From Sarcomyxa edulis (lineage: Eukaryota > Basidiomycota > Agaricomycetes > Agaricales > Mycenaceae): a stretch of DNA of 64,000 nucleotides. The translations under genes were made by a program, and so were the position numbers. This document shows, piece after piece, positions 34,899-46,956 of this stretch (positions within the stretch are counted from its first letter, which is position 1; each line of letters opens with the position of its first letter). A model generated the notes under the pieces. It worked only from the letters and a program-made list of their open reading frames with translations. It did no database searches and was not told the DNA's origin. The stretch spans positions 124,001-188,000 of the forward strand of contig QUOL01000001.1 in NCBI GenBank assembly GCA_009761415.1, in the 5' to 3' direction.

Positions 34899-36556
34899 AT
34901 GACAGAAAGACCTGGAACGCCAATGGTGCGTATTATACTGTTTATTCTTCTCTCCAAGTTCTCAGCAACTGAGTCCACCAGGAAACACGTCCAGTACTCA
35001 ACAATAATCTCGTCCGCTCGAACATCGCACCGACAGCATCAGAATCCATCCACATCAAGAATGTAACCTCACAAGGAGACCGGGATCTCGCACGACTCAG
35101 AGTCGAAATAGCGCGCTCGTCTAATCGAGCTGTCGTGGACAGTCTCGTGAACCAGCGACATGAACTGCATGCAAAGGTCAATGCCTACAAAGCCGTGTTA
35201 TCTCCCGCTCGCCGTCTCCCACCAGAGATCCTCGGAGAAATATTACTTCACTGTATAGAGCACAGAGCACCGATAGTGCCATCTGCACGCCAACCGCCAC
35301 TTCTCCTCTGCCAGATCTGCTCGTTTTGGCGGAACGTTGCTCTCGAGCAGTCGGCGCTGTGGAGGAACATTAGGATCTGGTTGAACCCGAGGAACGAGGC
35401 TCTTCGTTACAAGCTTCTGTCAATATGGCTGGATAGAGCCAAATCCTTGCCACTCGACATCGATATACGAGCTTCTGGTGGAGTCTCCATTATCCCTACT
35501 ACCATCCTCACGCCTTATCTTCCTACTACTCGATCGCTTAGCCTGGACCTACCTTCGAATATCCTCGTATCTTTTCTAGCCTCGGACATTCCGACTATAT
35601 CCATGCCACTCATCGAGGAACTAGATTTAGCAGCATCTTCAGCAGTGGACCTCGCTCCACTGAACCTGGATGCTATGTCTATATTCAAAGACACCCCACG
35701 CCTTCGTTCGCTTAACATCACATCTTCAGAGCGACATATTCTCGAAATTCAGGGGCTACAGGTAGCTTATTCACGGATCGTACATCTGTCGATTGATGAT
35801 GTATACCTTCCTGACAACGTCGCTGCGGAGTTGTTCAAGCAGTTGGCGAATCTTGAAGAGCTGGAGTTGGAGGTTAGATCGTGGGATAGAGAGACGCTTT
35901 CTGATTCTCTTTTCCCGATCGTGGTTCCGAGGTTACGCTCCCTTAACGTGACTGTCGATAGGCCTGATGATCTGAACCATATCTTTGCGATGTTCACGCT
36001 TCCCTCCCTAGACGATCTGAGCATCTCTCTCTACGAATGTCTCTTCGTGGACCTTCCCGAATTCTATCGCCTCCTGATGCGCTCATATTTTAATCTCACT
36101 CAACTCTCGCTATGTTACGTATCGTTCAAGCCAGGCGACTTTGAAAGCCTGCTCAGAGCCACTCCGTCGCTCACGGATCTGAGCATCATGGACGCATACT
36201 GGTCTCTCGATCGTGATATTCGTGCTTTGGAATACAATCCAGAAGATATCGACCCGGTGCTCCCACAACTCCAGGATCTGCTCATACATAAAACGTTCAT
36301 GAATGATGACAAACTGGCGGGGGTGATTGCATCGCGTTGGTGGCCGGATACTGATGCTAAAGTAACATCTCCTGAGGCCACATCTCGAATTGCTCGATTG
36401 AAATCCGTGTCCATTTGTGCTGATGAAGATGACGAAGCGTCAGGGGAGATTACCAGCCCTAGTGCGCTTGAGGTGCTGGGTAGGTGTCGTAGAGAAGGTC
36501 TTGACTTGACGATAATGACACGAGGTGAAGTAATTTATCTTTCTGGAGCCATTTAA
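34899..36556 (+). CDS. F-box protein with LRR-like repeats, 533 aa
   Basis: Exons 34899-34925 and 34982-36556 (56-nt intron, phase 0). The start MTERPGTPM is the only ATG that splices in phase to the long exon. A short coiled region (NQRHELHAKVNAYKAVLSP) precedes the F-box (RRLPPEILGEILLHCIEH...CSFWRNVALEQSALW, ~70-135). The rest has irregular leucine-rich repeats (SLSLDLP, LEELELEVRSW, LTQLSLCYV, LTDLSIMDAYW). This is the common agaricomycete F-box layout, an SCF substrate adaptor; target unknown. Unrelated in sequence to the zinc-motif F-box pair. Confidence 0.88.
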
Positions 36557-38252
36557 ATTTCTGACACTGTTTCTGATCGCCTTGTTCAGACATGATCGAT
36601 TGATCATTGGGAAAGTAACTTGGCGCATAGTATTTATCGTGTATTTTTCGGAGGACCATCACATTGTGTATTTTAAAAAAACATCAGTATCAGTAGTACC
36701 GTAATGTTTCGTTGGACTACAATATGAAATAGTTTTAGTGGCGAGACGGATACGTACGCGACGCGACTGATATCACGCGATCGGCGGTTAACAAATTAAC
36801 TTTTTGTCCTTAACTTGCCCTTACAAAAGTAACTTGCGCTAACTTTTGGGTGCAAAAGTTAAATTGTCCCGTTAACGTGAAGTTAACGTGCTAACTTGTA
36901 ATGATTAACTTGCTAACTTGTATTGATTAACTTGTGAGCTTGTAGTGTCTAACTTGTAATATACTTGTTTTCTATTGCAGATTTCGCAGCGTCGCTTCGA
37001 GCGTTGAGTTGGCGTTCGCCGTTGAGTGACATCCGATGTGGCTGTGAGGTGGCTCTGCCGGTCCCAATCTGGAAATTCTGGCAGATAGTACAATTGGACA
37101 TGGAACACGATTTCTGAAGCCAAGCCAAAGTGCTAGACTATAACTTACATACTACTAGATGAGTCTCCCGGGCTCATACATTACAGCAAAGTGATCTTGG
37201 TCCCTGCAGAGACGGAACACTCGAAACACTTGTGACATCCATTGTCACGACGCGTCTGATCGACAATTCTCCCGCTTCAATTGCTCCCACTCTTCTCGAT
37301 ATCCTGGTTGCTTGCTCCCTGAGCTTCGCGTATTTCGGTCTCAGAGATCAAAGCGTCGACATGTTACATCTACAATCCAAGAAATGCAAACCTTCAAGAT
37401 CAAGAGCCCTACACCAAGGGGGTACCGGCTTTTGAATTTTGCACCTGGGGTCGCAAAATATTTTTCACGCAACTTCGCCGGACCTACCTACATCGTAAGC
37501 GTCATGTGATGCGTTTATTACTATATCGGGAAGGTCGGCAACCCTCGGCTCGGCCGTCTCGGTCAATTGTCACCAATTCTTCGATTGTGTGCTTTTTTGA
37601 AGCCTTAGTTGCACCTTAGCAGGCAGTTGCGTACAAAACAAAATCTTTTGATATCTGCCGCTAAATTTCCAATGTAGGTCGCCAGTCCCGTAAGGTTGCC
37701 GGGTAGTCCAACATTTGGTCTAACACCCATCGAATCATCAGATGAAGGGTGTAAAATTGCATTTTTGACTTGTTCCTACTGTAAGGTATCTTATCTAACT
37801 CCCAAATGTCTCTCCAGGGCCTCTCAGAGCTCGATTTAAGTGGGGTCACAAAAAAAATCTCAGGCCTGACGGCCGGACCTACCTACCTGCTCGGTGTATC
37901 GGATCTTTATTCCGGCACCCCCTTGCCCTACACGGTCGTGTCCGAATCGCCGCGTGCACTGACGAATCTACTTATTGGTTCCGTCATGACCTCGACGGAC
38001 GCGATAGAGGTCAAACTATGTATCACTTCACTGCAGGGCATAGATGCACAATGTGAGTAAATTGTCCTATCTGTTTTCAATTTGCACGATGCTGAATGTC
38101 GGACCCGAACCAACCTCCATTGCATCTTCTCACCATGCCACGGCGCTCCCTAAGCTGTAAATTACGCCCGGAAATTATCACGCTTTAGCCACAGAAGTGG
38201 TTGGTGTTGTCAGGTTGCATCTCACAATGCCTTTGGTGAGCTCGAGTCGTCA
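36557..38252. other. Gene-free stretch left of the nested mobile element
   Basis: 1.7 kb. Holds an array of TAACTT words (36,794-36,957, listed separately) and two copies of GCCGGACCTACCTAC near 37,477 and 37,871 in loosely similar surroundings. Several frames of 60-85 codons, none convincing. May be relics of older elements or the edge of the element that owns the gene at 58,849. Confidence 0.4.
36794..36957 (+). repeat. Dispersed TAACTT(G) word array
   Basis: Nine TAACTT hexamers on the plus strand in ~165 bases, several within the longer word TAACTTGTA, together with two GTTAACGTG words between them. Spacing is irregular. Confidence 0.6.
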
Positions 38253-38257
38253 CATAC
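38253..38257. repeat. Left target-site duplication of the chromovirus
   Basis: CATAC directly before the left LTR; the same five bases follow the right LTR at 58419-58423. Confidence 0.9.
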
Positions 38258-38593
38258 TGTAAGGGCAACCTCAAGAAGGCAGCAATCTGCACAACAACAG
38301 AGGGGAATCCAAAGATATATAGATCAGATAAGGTAGATACAACAGAGAAGTAGATGTACTGCATACCTGCACAACAACAGAGGGGAATCCAAAGAGAATA
38401 GGATAAGGAAACCCTTGCTGCTGGCAGGCTTGACCGCTTTGCTGGCGCGTGACGCGTGACGTCACGTCACGCGAAAAGCGCGAGATAGAACGAAGGGGAA
38501 AAGGGAAAGATAGGTACAGGTAAGTAAGAAGGAAAGGAAAGGAAAGGAAAGGAAAGGTATAGTAGATTGTCCGTTAAGAGGAGTCCCCTTACA
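38258..38593 (-). repeat. LTR (3' LTR of the minus-strand chromovirus)
   Basis: 336 bp, TG...CA ends with short inverted repeats. It contains a 29-bp word (CTGCACAACAACAGAGGGGA plus AATCCAAAGA) twice, near 38,288 and 38,368; a (GGAAA)n run near 38,530-38,556; a TATATA near 38,316; and a perfect TGACGTCA at 38457-38464 within a GC-rich near-palindrome. Confidence 0.93.
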
Positions 38594-38607
38594 TCACCCC
38601 CCACCTA
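38594..38607 (-). other. Polypurine tract of the chromovirus
   Basis: On the minus strand TAGGTGGGGGGTGA abuts the 3' LTR, the expected place for plus-strand DNA priming. Confidence 0.7.
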
Positions 38608-38638
38608 GACTGCGGCGACCCGACGCAGAAAAAAAATC

Positions 38639-41600
38639 TCACTCCCGGCGACGAAAACCCAACCCATCAAACGAAGCAAAAGCAATAGCACGGGGCGCAC
38701 CTGGGTGACGAAGGTGGAACTCAGCTATTGCAGTTGGAGCATGCGTCAAATGATCAACCGGCTCCCAAGTATCATCCTCCGGCCCGTAGCCCTTCCAGCG
38801 AACCTTGTATTGAAGCTTGCGCCGCCATATCCGACTGTTGACGATCTCCTCAACCTCTTCCTCTTCGTGATCATCAACCACCACAGGTGCTGGTGGAGGA
38901 GGAGGAATGCGGCTAGTGATTGGATCTGGTTGAGCTAGCTCTAGCTTGACGACTGGAAAGACTGGGTGGAGACGTCTCATACTGTGTGGAAGTTTGAGGC
39001 GATACGCCCCAGGCCCAACAGCCTTTTCCACAGTATAAGGGCCCCACCATTTGTGGTCGAGCTTCTTCGAAGGTCGAGTAGTCTTGATGTCTGAGCTATC
39101 AAGCCACACACGATCACCTTTCTGGAAGGTGGGAGCGGGGGTGCGACGTCGGTTGTAGTAGCGAGCATATTCGTCCTTGGCCTTCTCGATTGCCGCCTTT
39201 GCTTCGTCGAGTCCAATCTTCATCCGTTCCTTGAAGGCATTCACTGACTCAAGGGCGGATGGAGGTTGGTGAGGCTCGAAGCCCATCCGAGGGTGTCGGC
39301 CAGTGTCGAGCATGAAGGGTGTCTCTTGCGTCGACGAGTGAATATGATTGTTGTAGGTGAACTCTCCCATAGGGAGAAGCTCATCCCAATCATCCTGTCG
39401 CTCGTTGATGAAGTTACGCAAGTAGCCTTCCAGCTCCTGGTTGACACGTTCTGTCTGGCCGTCGGATTGGGGGTGGTAAGCGGTGGAGGCGCTGATCTTG
39501 ATCCCTAGGAGTTGATAAAGCTGACGAGTGAAGTCGGCAACGAACTGGGGACCACGATCAGAGATGACGTCTCGAGGAAGTCCATGGTGCTTCCACACCT
39601 CACGGAGGAAGAGACGCGCGGATCCGCTGGCGTCTAGTGTGGTGTGGGTAGCAGTGAAATGAGCGCGCTTGGAAAGACGGTCTACCACGACCATGACCGC
39701 ATTGAAACCATGAGCTTCCGGAAGTTCGACAATGAAGTCGACACTAATCTTCTCCCAACGGTTGGTAGGGGTGTCTGTAGGGATCAGTTCACCGGTTGGG
39801 GGTCGACGTCGTGTCTTGGTGCGGAGGCAAGTGTCACAGTGTCGTGTATATTGCCCAATATACCTCGACATCTGTGGCCACCAGTAATTCCTTGACACCA
39901 ACTCCAAGGTCTTGAACCGGCCCGGATGACCACCTACTCTGGAGTCGTGGTGCTGCTCTACAATTCGACGACGCAGGTCATGGGAGGGTGGGACGTACAG
40001 CCGGCTGCGGAAGTAGAGTAAACCTTGCTGTTCGTTCCACTCTGCAGTCCGAAGGGATCGCTGGCCAGACTTTCTCAGCTCTTTGACAGCGCGAGCTACC
40101 GTCTCCTCCAGACTATCAGAGTCGTTACGCATAGCGAATCTGATGTCCTTCAGAATCTGGCTCTCTTCGCCGTCTACCGTTAACCCAGACAGGGCTGCAA
40201 TCACGAACGTCTCTGGTTTCAACAGGACCATATTGTCGTTGTCACCAGAGCCGTCTCCATGATCGCTCCGACGAGATAGGGCGTCCGGCTTACCCATGGT
40301 CTTGCCCGGTTTGTGATGTAAGGTGTAATCAAACCGAGCGAGGAACTGAGACCATCGGGCTTGCCTTCGATTGAGCTTCTGAGCCGAGCGGAAGTACTGG
40401 AGATTTTTATGGTCAGTCCAGACTTCCACCGGGAAAAGCCCACCCTCAAGGAAATGTCTCCACTCTTCGAGAACACGAACAATGGCAAGGAGCTCCTTGT
40501 CATGTATCTCGTAGTTGCGCTCCACGGAGCTTAAGCTCTTGGAATAGAACGCAACCGGGTGCCATTTCCCATCTTCGTCGGATACCTGTTCCAGAACACC
40601 ACCTGTCGCACGATCGGAAGCATCTGCCTCGACTCTGTATGGCTTTGAGTCGTCAGGCATGATGAGTACTGGGGAGGAAGTGATCATAGCCTTGATGAGG
40701 TCAAACGCTTGCTGCTCGGACTCACTCCAGCTGAATTTACGTGAGAGCTGGGTGAGATCGAAGAGGGGACGAGCATGCTTAGAGAAGTTCCTGATGAACC
40801 GACGGTAGAAGTTAGTAAACCCCAGAAAGGAGGATACTTCCTTCTTGTTACTTGGCGTCGGCCATTCAGCAACTCCAGCGACCTTGACCGGATCCATCTT
40901 GACTGTGTTCTTGGAGATGATCACGCCCAGATACTCTATCTCGAGCTTCTCGAACTCGCACTTGTCGGCTCTCAGGTAGAGTTTGTGTTCCCTGAGGCGT
41001 TCAAGAACGAGCCGAGTGACGCGGCGGTGTTCTTCTAGGGTTTTGGTAAAGATGAGGATGTCGTCCAGATAGACACAGACTACACCTTCCAAGATCAAGT
41101 CTTGGAAGATGTCGTTCATCATCGTCTGGAAGGTAGCCGGGCTGTTGGTTAGTCCAAAGAACATAACCAGTGGTTCAAACAGCCCTCGGTTGGTGCGGAA
41201 AGCTGCCTTCCATTCGTCGCCTTCGCGGATCCGGACATTGTTGAAACCCCAGCGTACGTCAATTTTAGTGAAGTACTTCGCACCTTTCAAACGATTGATA
41301 AGATCGTTGATGAGTGGAAGAGGGTAGCGGTTCTTCACTGTGAATGAGTTGAGTACGCGGTAGTCTTGTACGAGACGTAGGCTTCCATCCTTCTTTTTGA
41401 CAAAGAAGACTGGAGAGGCCATGGGGGATTTTGACGGGCGGATGCGTCCGGATGCGAGGTTCTCGGTGATGAACTCGTCTAGAGCTTTCTGTTCGACCGG
41501 AGACATAGGGTACACCTTGCACCTTGATGTTTCGGCCTCAGGGACGAGTTCGATAGCATGATCCCAGAGTTTCCGGTCAGGGAGAACGTCAAAGGAATCT

Positions 41601-42550
41601 TTTTCGAACACGTCCTTGAAGTCGTAAAAGTGCTCGGGGAGGCCGTCCAGTGTACTCTTGGCGCTTACCTTGGCATGAGCCTCGGCAAGGCGTTGAGATA
41701 CAGTGGTGGTGGCTTGGACAAAGTCGGCCTCCGGTGCAAGGGACGTGACAAATACACGATCTCCATCCTCAAGAGAGTCTGAAGGATCATGATCGTCGTC
41801 GGGTCCCTGGTCTCCAAACTCATCTTCGCTTTCATCGTCTACATCGTCATCATCATCAACCTCCTCTACCGTAGGCTTGGGAAAGGGGCCAGTCCGTGCT
41901 TCAGCCGCTCGTCGTACTTCTGCCTTGAGAGCGGCACGCTCTTGTTTGGCAGAAGTTCGACAGGTGGAACAGCGAGCTGGGCAACGTGACATAAGGACTT
42001 CCCCTGTCTCCCAGTTAACTTCGGGGTTGTGCTCCCGAAGCCAACCGTGCCCTAGAATCATCTTCTGCGTACCAAGTCGAGTGACAGCAAGCTGGATCCT
42101 CTCCGAGTGATCGCGATATCTGAGAACAGTATCAACAATCTCAGAGATTGATCCGGCTTCGTTGGGGGTGCCATCGACATTGAAAACTGGAATGGGGCGC
42201 AGAAGCCTTCGGGTAGGAATGTTGTTGGTAGTGACGAACTCTTGGTCTGCATATCCCATACTGGTTGCCCCACTGTCAACTAGGGCTTCAACGCCGACAA
42301 TGGTTGCGTTCAACGTCGACTCGAGCTCTACCTTGAGACAGAGGGATCGGGAGGACGGAACGGCAGCAATGAGACGTCGCGGTAAACGACGCTCCCAGCG
42401 GGGTAGCCGAAGGGGGGGAGAAGGAGGGGGGGATTGCACGGCTGCAATTACTTCAACAGGGTCATCGATAGGGGGAGAAATGTTATTGGGTTCTTCTATT
42501 GACAAACAAGCAAAGTAACTGTTACCGGGTCGCGAGGGCGTGCGGTTCAC
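38639..42550 (-). CDS. pol: Chromovirus pol: protease, RT, RNase H, integrase, chromodomain (1,303 codons)
   Basis: One uninterrupted frame. Protease DSGAT at ~92-96; reverse transcriptase with [16 protein letters not shown] (~383-398) and YLDD (494-497); RNase H with EADAS (~640); integrase HHCC zinc region ([13 protein letters not shown]...CDTCLRTK), catalytic D in VDFI, D in SDRGPQF and E in TERVNQE; and a C-terminal chromodomain ([17 protein letters not shown]). The frame has no ATG at its start (first codon GTG at 42550) and overlaps the end of the gag frame by a few bases in another phase, so expression probably uses frameshifting. No stop or gap is visible, so the enzyme set looks intact. 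Confidence 0.95.
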   Translation of the reverse strand: MNRTPSRPGNSYFACLSIEEPNNISPPIDDPVEVIAAVQSPPPSPPLRLPRWERRLPRRLIAAVPSSRSLCLKVELESTLNATIVGVEALVDSGATSMGYADQEFVTTNNIPTRRLLRPIPVFNVDGTPNEAGSISEIVDTVLRYRDHSERIQLAVTRLGTQKMILGHGWLREHNPEVNWETGEVLMSRCPARCSTCRTSAKQERAALKAEVRRAAEARTGPFPKPTVEEVDDDDDVDDESEDEFGDQGPDDDHDPSDSLEDGDRVFVTSLAPEADFVQATTTVSQRLAEAHAKVSAKSTLDGLPEHFYDFKDVFEKDSFDVLPDRKLWDHAIELVPEAETSRCKVYPMSPVEQKALDEFITENLASGRIRPSKSPMASPVFFVKKKDGSLRLVQDYRVLNSFTVKNRYPLPLINDLINRLKGAKYFTKIDVRWGFNNVRIREGDEWKAAFRTNRGLFEPLVMFFGLTNSPATFQTMMNDIFQDLILEGVVCVYLDDILIFTKTLEEHRRVTRLVLERLREHKLYLRADKCEFEKLEIEYLGVIISKNTVKMDPVKVAGVAEWPTPSNKKEVSSFLGFTNFYRRFIRNFSKHARPLFDLTQLSRKFSWSESEQQAFDLIKAMITSSPVLIMPDDSKPYRVEADASDRATGGVLEQVSDEDGKWHPVAFYSKSLSSVERNYEIHDKELLAIVRVLEEWRHFLEGGLFPVEVWTDHKNLQYFRSAQKLNRRQARWSQFLARFDYTLHHKPGKTMGKPDALSRRSDHGDGSGDNDNMVLLKPETFVIAALSGLTVDGEESQILKDIRFAMRNDSDSLEETVARAVKELRKSGQRSLRTAEWNEQQGLLYFRSRLYVPPSHDLRRRIVEQHHDSRVGGHPGRFKTLELVSRNYWWPQMSRYIGQYTRHCDTCLRTKTRRRPPTGELIPTDTPTNRWEKISVDFIVELPEAHGFNAVMVVVDRLSKRAHFTATHTTLDASGSARLFLREVWKHHGLPRDVISDRGPQFVADFTRQLYQLLGIKISASTAYHPQSDGQTERVNQELEGYLRNFINERQDDWDELLPMGEFTYNNHIHSSTQETPFMLDTGRHPRMGFEPHQPPSALESVNAFKERMKIGLDEAKAAIEKAKDEYARYYNRRRTPAPTFQKGDRVWLDSSDIKTTRPSKKLDHKWWGPYTVEKAVGPGAYRLKLPHSMRRLHPVFPVVKLELAQPDPITSRIPPPPPAPVVVDDHEEEEVEEIVNSRIWRRKLQYKVRWKGYGPEDDTWEPVDHLTHAPTAIAEFHLRHPGAPRAIAFASFDGLGFRRRE

Positions 42551-42912
42551 TCGCGACGTCCCGGAAAATCCTCTTCTTCTTCTTCCTTCGCCAATGCACC
42601 AAGATCAAGACGGGCATGGTAATCTGCCACAACCTCCTCAATATCTTCTTCCGACAGGACCGCCCGGATGTCACGAGCGTTAGGGCAATCCCGAGAGAAA
42701 TGCCCCATCTTACCGCATCGGAAACATACGACAGTAGATCCAGGACGAGTATTGGCGCGGCGAGCGGCATCGATATCCATCGGATCACCCGGTGGAAGCG
42801 ATGCCTCTGCGACAGGAGGGATTGGGGCAGGAGGGCGTGGATGGACAGGAGCTCCATGAAGGAGACCTGGACGAGCGGCGGCTGTCCTGGGCGCGGCTCG
42901 AGAGAGAGCCAT
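42547..42912 (-). CDS. gag: Chromovirus gag, 3' part with zinc knuckle
   Basis: Frame ending at 42547 with the CCHC knuckle [14 protein letters not shown] and an acidic end. It is the downstream part of gag left of the KDZ insertion; the apparent ATG at 42912 lies in the target-site duplication and is chance. The reading frame here is offset by one base from that of the 5' part (57087-57905) across the insertion point. Confidence 0.8.
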   Translation of the reverse strand: MALSRAAPRTAAARPGLLHGAPVHPRPPAPIPPVAEASLPPGDPMDIDAARRANTRPGSTVVCFRCGKMGHFSRDCPNARDIRAVLSEEDIEEVVADYHARLDLGALAKEEEEEDFPGRRE

Positions 42913-42914
42913 GG
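42907..42914. repeat. Left target-site duplication of the KDZ transposon
   Basis: AGCCATGG, matched by 57086-57093. The inner six bases CCATGG are a palindrome, so the true duplication is 6 or 8 bp; 8 bp is typical of Zisupton-type elements. Confidence 0.7.
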
Positions 42915-42994
42915 TGGTAATATACAGTCTAACAGTCCTGGCTACAGCCAGTGGAAATTATTTATTAAACATGGCTGTAGCCAGGCCTGTGGCT
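42915..42994 (+). repeat. Left terminal inverted repeat of the KDZ transposon
   Basis: Pairs with 57009-57087. Shared blocks (read inward): TCTAACA/CCTAACA, GGCT.CAGCCAG.GGAAATTATT, ATTA, and GCTG.AGCCAGGCCTGTGGCT. Identity is roughly 75-80 percent by eye, with internal GGCT(G/A)CAGCC palindromes. Confidence 0.85.
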
Positions 42995-43719
42995 GTGCAT
43001 GCTCCTCAGAGGTCCAGCACCCGATTTTCTTTCAGCTTGGTCAGCCAAAGTCCGGGACTTCCACCCTGGCCTGACACATGTACAAACAGAAGACCATGAA
43101 TATAATATTCGGGCAGGCAGGCTTCCTGCACAAAATGAATGCTATTAATGGATCTTCCTATTCGGCTTATTCCGATCGGATTCAGCTAGCCACACCGCCG
43201 ATTTACCCCTCTGGCCAAGTCTGAGTTAGCCAGCCAGCGCTCAATTTCTCCTGTATGGCCTGGACAGTCTACAGCGGGTTGGCTCTGCTCCGGGTTCCAC
43301 AATAGCATTCAGGGCCATCTCTGCCAGCTCGGACTTGGCCAAACCTGAGAAACTATGGTATGGCAAGCATCCGGGAAGGTCATGGTAGTTGATCCTCCGG
43401 GGGCTATATTTGTGGCATTTGTGGCGCACTGGCTAAGTCAGAGTTGGCCAACCCTCAGATTAAGGCCTCTGGCTAACATTTTTCCCATCAGATCTACGCT
43501 ATTTATGGATGACTCTTCTCGGCTCGTTCCGATCGGATTCAGCTAGCCACGCCGCCGATTTACACCTCTGGCCAAGTCTGAGTTGGCCAACAGGTCTCAA
43601 TTCTCCGTGGCTACCGGAGATCACCTTCGGAGAATTATTCTAAGTCCAAATATTCATGTAAATCTTACTTGAATGACAGTAACGAGAATTAAGCAATTGT
43701 ATATTGATATATTGATACA
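42995..43719. repeat. Subterminal region of the KDZ element with a ~96-bp direct repeat
   Basis: Units at about 43141-43236 and 43498-43594 (357 bases apart) share GCTATT.ATGGAT, TTCCGATCGGATTCAGCTAG and CTCTGGCCAAGTCTGAGTT. The word TTGGCCAA/TCTGGCCAA recurs elsewhere in the stretch. Probably transposase-binding sites near the end. No gene. Confidence 0.7.
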
Positions 43720-46709
43720 TTATGTGCTGTTTCTACATTCCAGCATTCCATGGAGTACCCAACATACATCCAAAACAGCTTCTTCCCAATCCACAATAGA
43801 ACCTACGACTTTCACTCCATCAACTTTACCCTGTGCCGAACATCCCCACCAGTAAAGACACGCGACAACACCTAAAAACCCGTTAGCCCCAGGACAGTTC
43901 AAGGACTCCCAATTGTCGCCGTACTCCTCCACCTCCGAGGGCCAATCTGATGGATCCTCCAGTCCGCGCCATGTTGGCTGCAATGAAATCCACCAGTCGA
44001 GCCACGTCTTTCCGAATGCCTCTGTATCTGTGACCAAGGTTGAAGCACCACCGCGCCCGCGTCCATCGATGATCCAAACCGTGAGCTGAGCGGGCCTTCT
44101 AGCCTTTGCAAACCCGCGTTTCGCGTTTTTGAATCCGTTCGAGATTTCAAGCTGAATGAGCAGACCGATTAACTGGTGGAAGGGTTCTCCGAGGTCGATG
44201 GTTGTCAAAAGTGCCAATGGTGTCCTTAGCCAGTTAGGTGCGTTGTCAGGGAGCTTTGTATCGATGTCCTTTACTGCTCCGTCGGACTCCTGACCTGCGA
44301 GGTCTGTAGTCTGTGAGGCAAGCCGGCCAACAATAATGCCCTGATCATTGTTTGCGACATCGCCGAGGGCGTGTGTTTCGAGGATATGAGGTGGGGGGTT
44401 GCTGAAGCCATGCGACGGACGGTTCTTCGCGGCGGGAGGAGGGGTATTTTTGACACCAAGGACGACAGCTTCAACGGGTGGGGGAACAGATTTCCCGCCA
44501 ACAAGAGGGATTTCTTCGACGTCCGTCACTGCTGTTGATTCAACGTCTGACGCCCGTAGATGGTCTACGCCGGGGGGAGGCGGATGTTCGCCGCCAGGAG
44601 GAGTATCAGGAAGATCTGAGTTGCGAACGGTGAGATCTCGGTCGCGAACATCGGCGGGAGGGTTGCGAACACAGCCTTGCTCGGCCTCAACAGAACTACT
44701 CCCCTCGTTCGTACCAGCGTTCTTTCTACCACCTTGTTCCACCACGTCGACATCCATGGCCTCGGTATCATCCGCTCCACCGGGTGCAGATTCTTGACCA
44801 AGCTCCGGCGTGCTACCATCGCCCTCCTGTCTCGTATCTCCCATTCCCGGCCCCCCTTCTCCCGTTGCGATACTCTGAGACCCTCGCGTAGACCGTCTCA
44901 CTGGTTCTGTCGACGGTTTTGGCTTCCTCCTCGGTTTGGGCCTCGGGTTTGCCACCTTGTCTGCGGTCTTGTCGTTCTCAAAGATGAACTCAGCAGCATG
45001 CCTGAGGTCGAGCTCGTCCAACAGGAGTCGATTGGCCGCGATATTTTCGTTCCTGGTCCTTTCGTATTCTGACATGGCGGGTGGAACTCGGGAAGTCGAT
45101 TGGGACGGGGTGGAATGAGATCCAACGGTAGATCCGGTCGTTTTCTTCGTAGCGGTTGCTTTCCCCTTCATCGACGTTCTTCCCTTCGTGGCGGTATGTT
45201 TGCCTCTAGAATCCCCCCGCTTTCTCTTCTTCGCTCTTCGTTTGACAGCTTCTTCCTCGCTATCCACGTCGTCAGCACCGTCGTCGTCTGACGACGAAGA
45301 TGAATCTGAGTCACTGTCGCTGCTCGCCACTTCATCCCCCTCGCCATCCACCTCCATCCGATATTTTGCCTGCAATAATGGGTCGTCTGCAGGCAACACT
45401 GCTGCAGCTTTGTCGTCGCTAGCTATCGTTCATAAAATTAGCCATAGGATCCAGGGTTTTGATATGTAGATTGACTCACTGAAGCACGTCTGGAGGTAGC
45501 CTTCGAATAGTGCGGTGACATTCTTCTGGAAGCGTTCAGGCTGCCATCCCGCAAATGTTACGGGATTGGGCGAGTTGTTGAGCGATTTCGTGATCCTGAG
45601 GACAGGCCGGGGCTGGTAAGTCTATAAAGAAAACGTATACGCAAAACGTCAAAACTCACGTCAGCGAGCCGATCTCCCCTCCTTGGTCTGGCATGCATCC
45701 GCCTATCAGCACCACCGTATGCAACCCGGTAAGTTCCTTCACTCCATCAAAGAGTGGATTGAAGAATCCTCCTAGCCGATTGATACACCTGTGATAGAGA
45801 GAGTCAGTCAGTCGCGTCATGTCCAGCCATCAATCAAGATGCGATCCCACCTTTGTCGATCCGCTGGCGCCTGTGAAGGAGTTGACGACATGGCCGCCTT
45901 ATACTCTGCATTTGCCTGGTCACGATCTGCCTCTGCCTTTGCTACCAGGGACACCTTTCGATCTTCCGGTAGGGCATCATAAAGCTCCTTCGCGATCTTG
46001 CAGCGAAATGCAGCGGTTGGGTTTCCCGTCACGTCTGGGTTAGCTGCGACATGCTCGGCCCACCGCTCAACAACCGTCGGATGGATCTCGTCCTTCTGGC
46101 ATTCGTGCATATATTGCTGATAGCCCTGTCTTCGTTTCTGAGGGGGTGGCTTGATGCCAGAAAGCTTCGCCATGAGCAACGCCAACGGATCATCTTTGAA
46201 GTTGATGCGTTTTGACATCGCAATCTTTTTCAGACGCTGTACACGATATTGGAGCCAGCGTCGAATAGCCTAAGTATATCATAGATCAGCTTCCGTACAG
46301 TAAAGGAAGACGGAAGAAAACCACGTTGAAGAAAACAGCACACTCGTCTGGTGGAGGAATAAAAAATAGAATGCAACAAAAAACGCACCTTATTCTTCTC
46401 CTGAATACGACTGCCCCGAGCAACCTGTTCTTCTGCAGTGAGCTCCTCCAACACAGGGGGCGCGTTAATGTCGTAGATGGGCAGAGGTAAGTCAGGCTCC
46501 TCGTCGTCGGACAGTCTCCAAGGGATTAACGTGTGGTATTCGTTGCAGATCCGGTTGAAGTAGTCGCGTTCGGCGGTCCACCCAAAACGTATTGAGTCCG
46601 CGTACTTCTCGACATGAGGTAAGAGAATCGTCTCACGACAGCCTTCGGCCCATAACTTTTGATTGCGCCGGTCCTTCTTGGGGATCCGTTTATATTTTCG
46701 TTTCCCCAT
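43720..46709 (-). CDS. KDZ-associated acidic protein, 895 aa
   Basis: Exons (minus): 46709-46389, 46269-45851, 45788-45660, 45595-45480, 45422-43720. Introns 119, 62, 64 and 57 nt with matching phases. The N-terminus is very basic (MGKRKYKRIPKKDRRNQKLW), then an acidic link, a second basic patch (AIRRWLQYRVQRLKKI), and a helical segment (WAEHVAANPDVTGNPTAAFR, ELYDALPEDRKVSLVAKAEA) that recalls HMG-box-like modules of fungal transposon proteins. The middle is Asp/Ser-rich and Lys/Arg-rich (chromatin-like low complexity) and the C-terminal ~190 residues are ordered (LTTIDLGEPFHQLIGLLIQL, WLDWWISLQPTW). Not recognised. Only gene of the element on this strand; the start is 247 bases from that of the divergent gene at 46957. 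Confidence 0.75.
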
Positions 46710-46956
46710 TGTATAGCTACTGGATGGACTTCAAGATGATTTGGATATCAGCACTCATAAACGCATAGAAATTGATAATACGCACACTTCAAGCCCTAGA
46801 CATCGGATGGCAGGTTTGCGTTATCGCCTATAATCTGCGAGGCGCGATTGAATAAGGTTTGCCACGTGCGTTAATTCAGGCTCCTCCTCAATACTGATAT
46901 GATCTGGCATCGATCTGATCCGATTACACTTTAGAGTCCTCACCGGCACCAACATC

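Noticed and set aside
38271..38465. 64-codon minus frame, repeated at 58096-58290
   Set aside because: Lies wholly in the LTR and is duplicated only because the LTR is.
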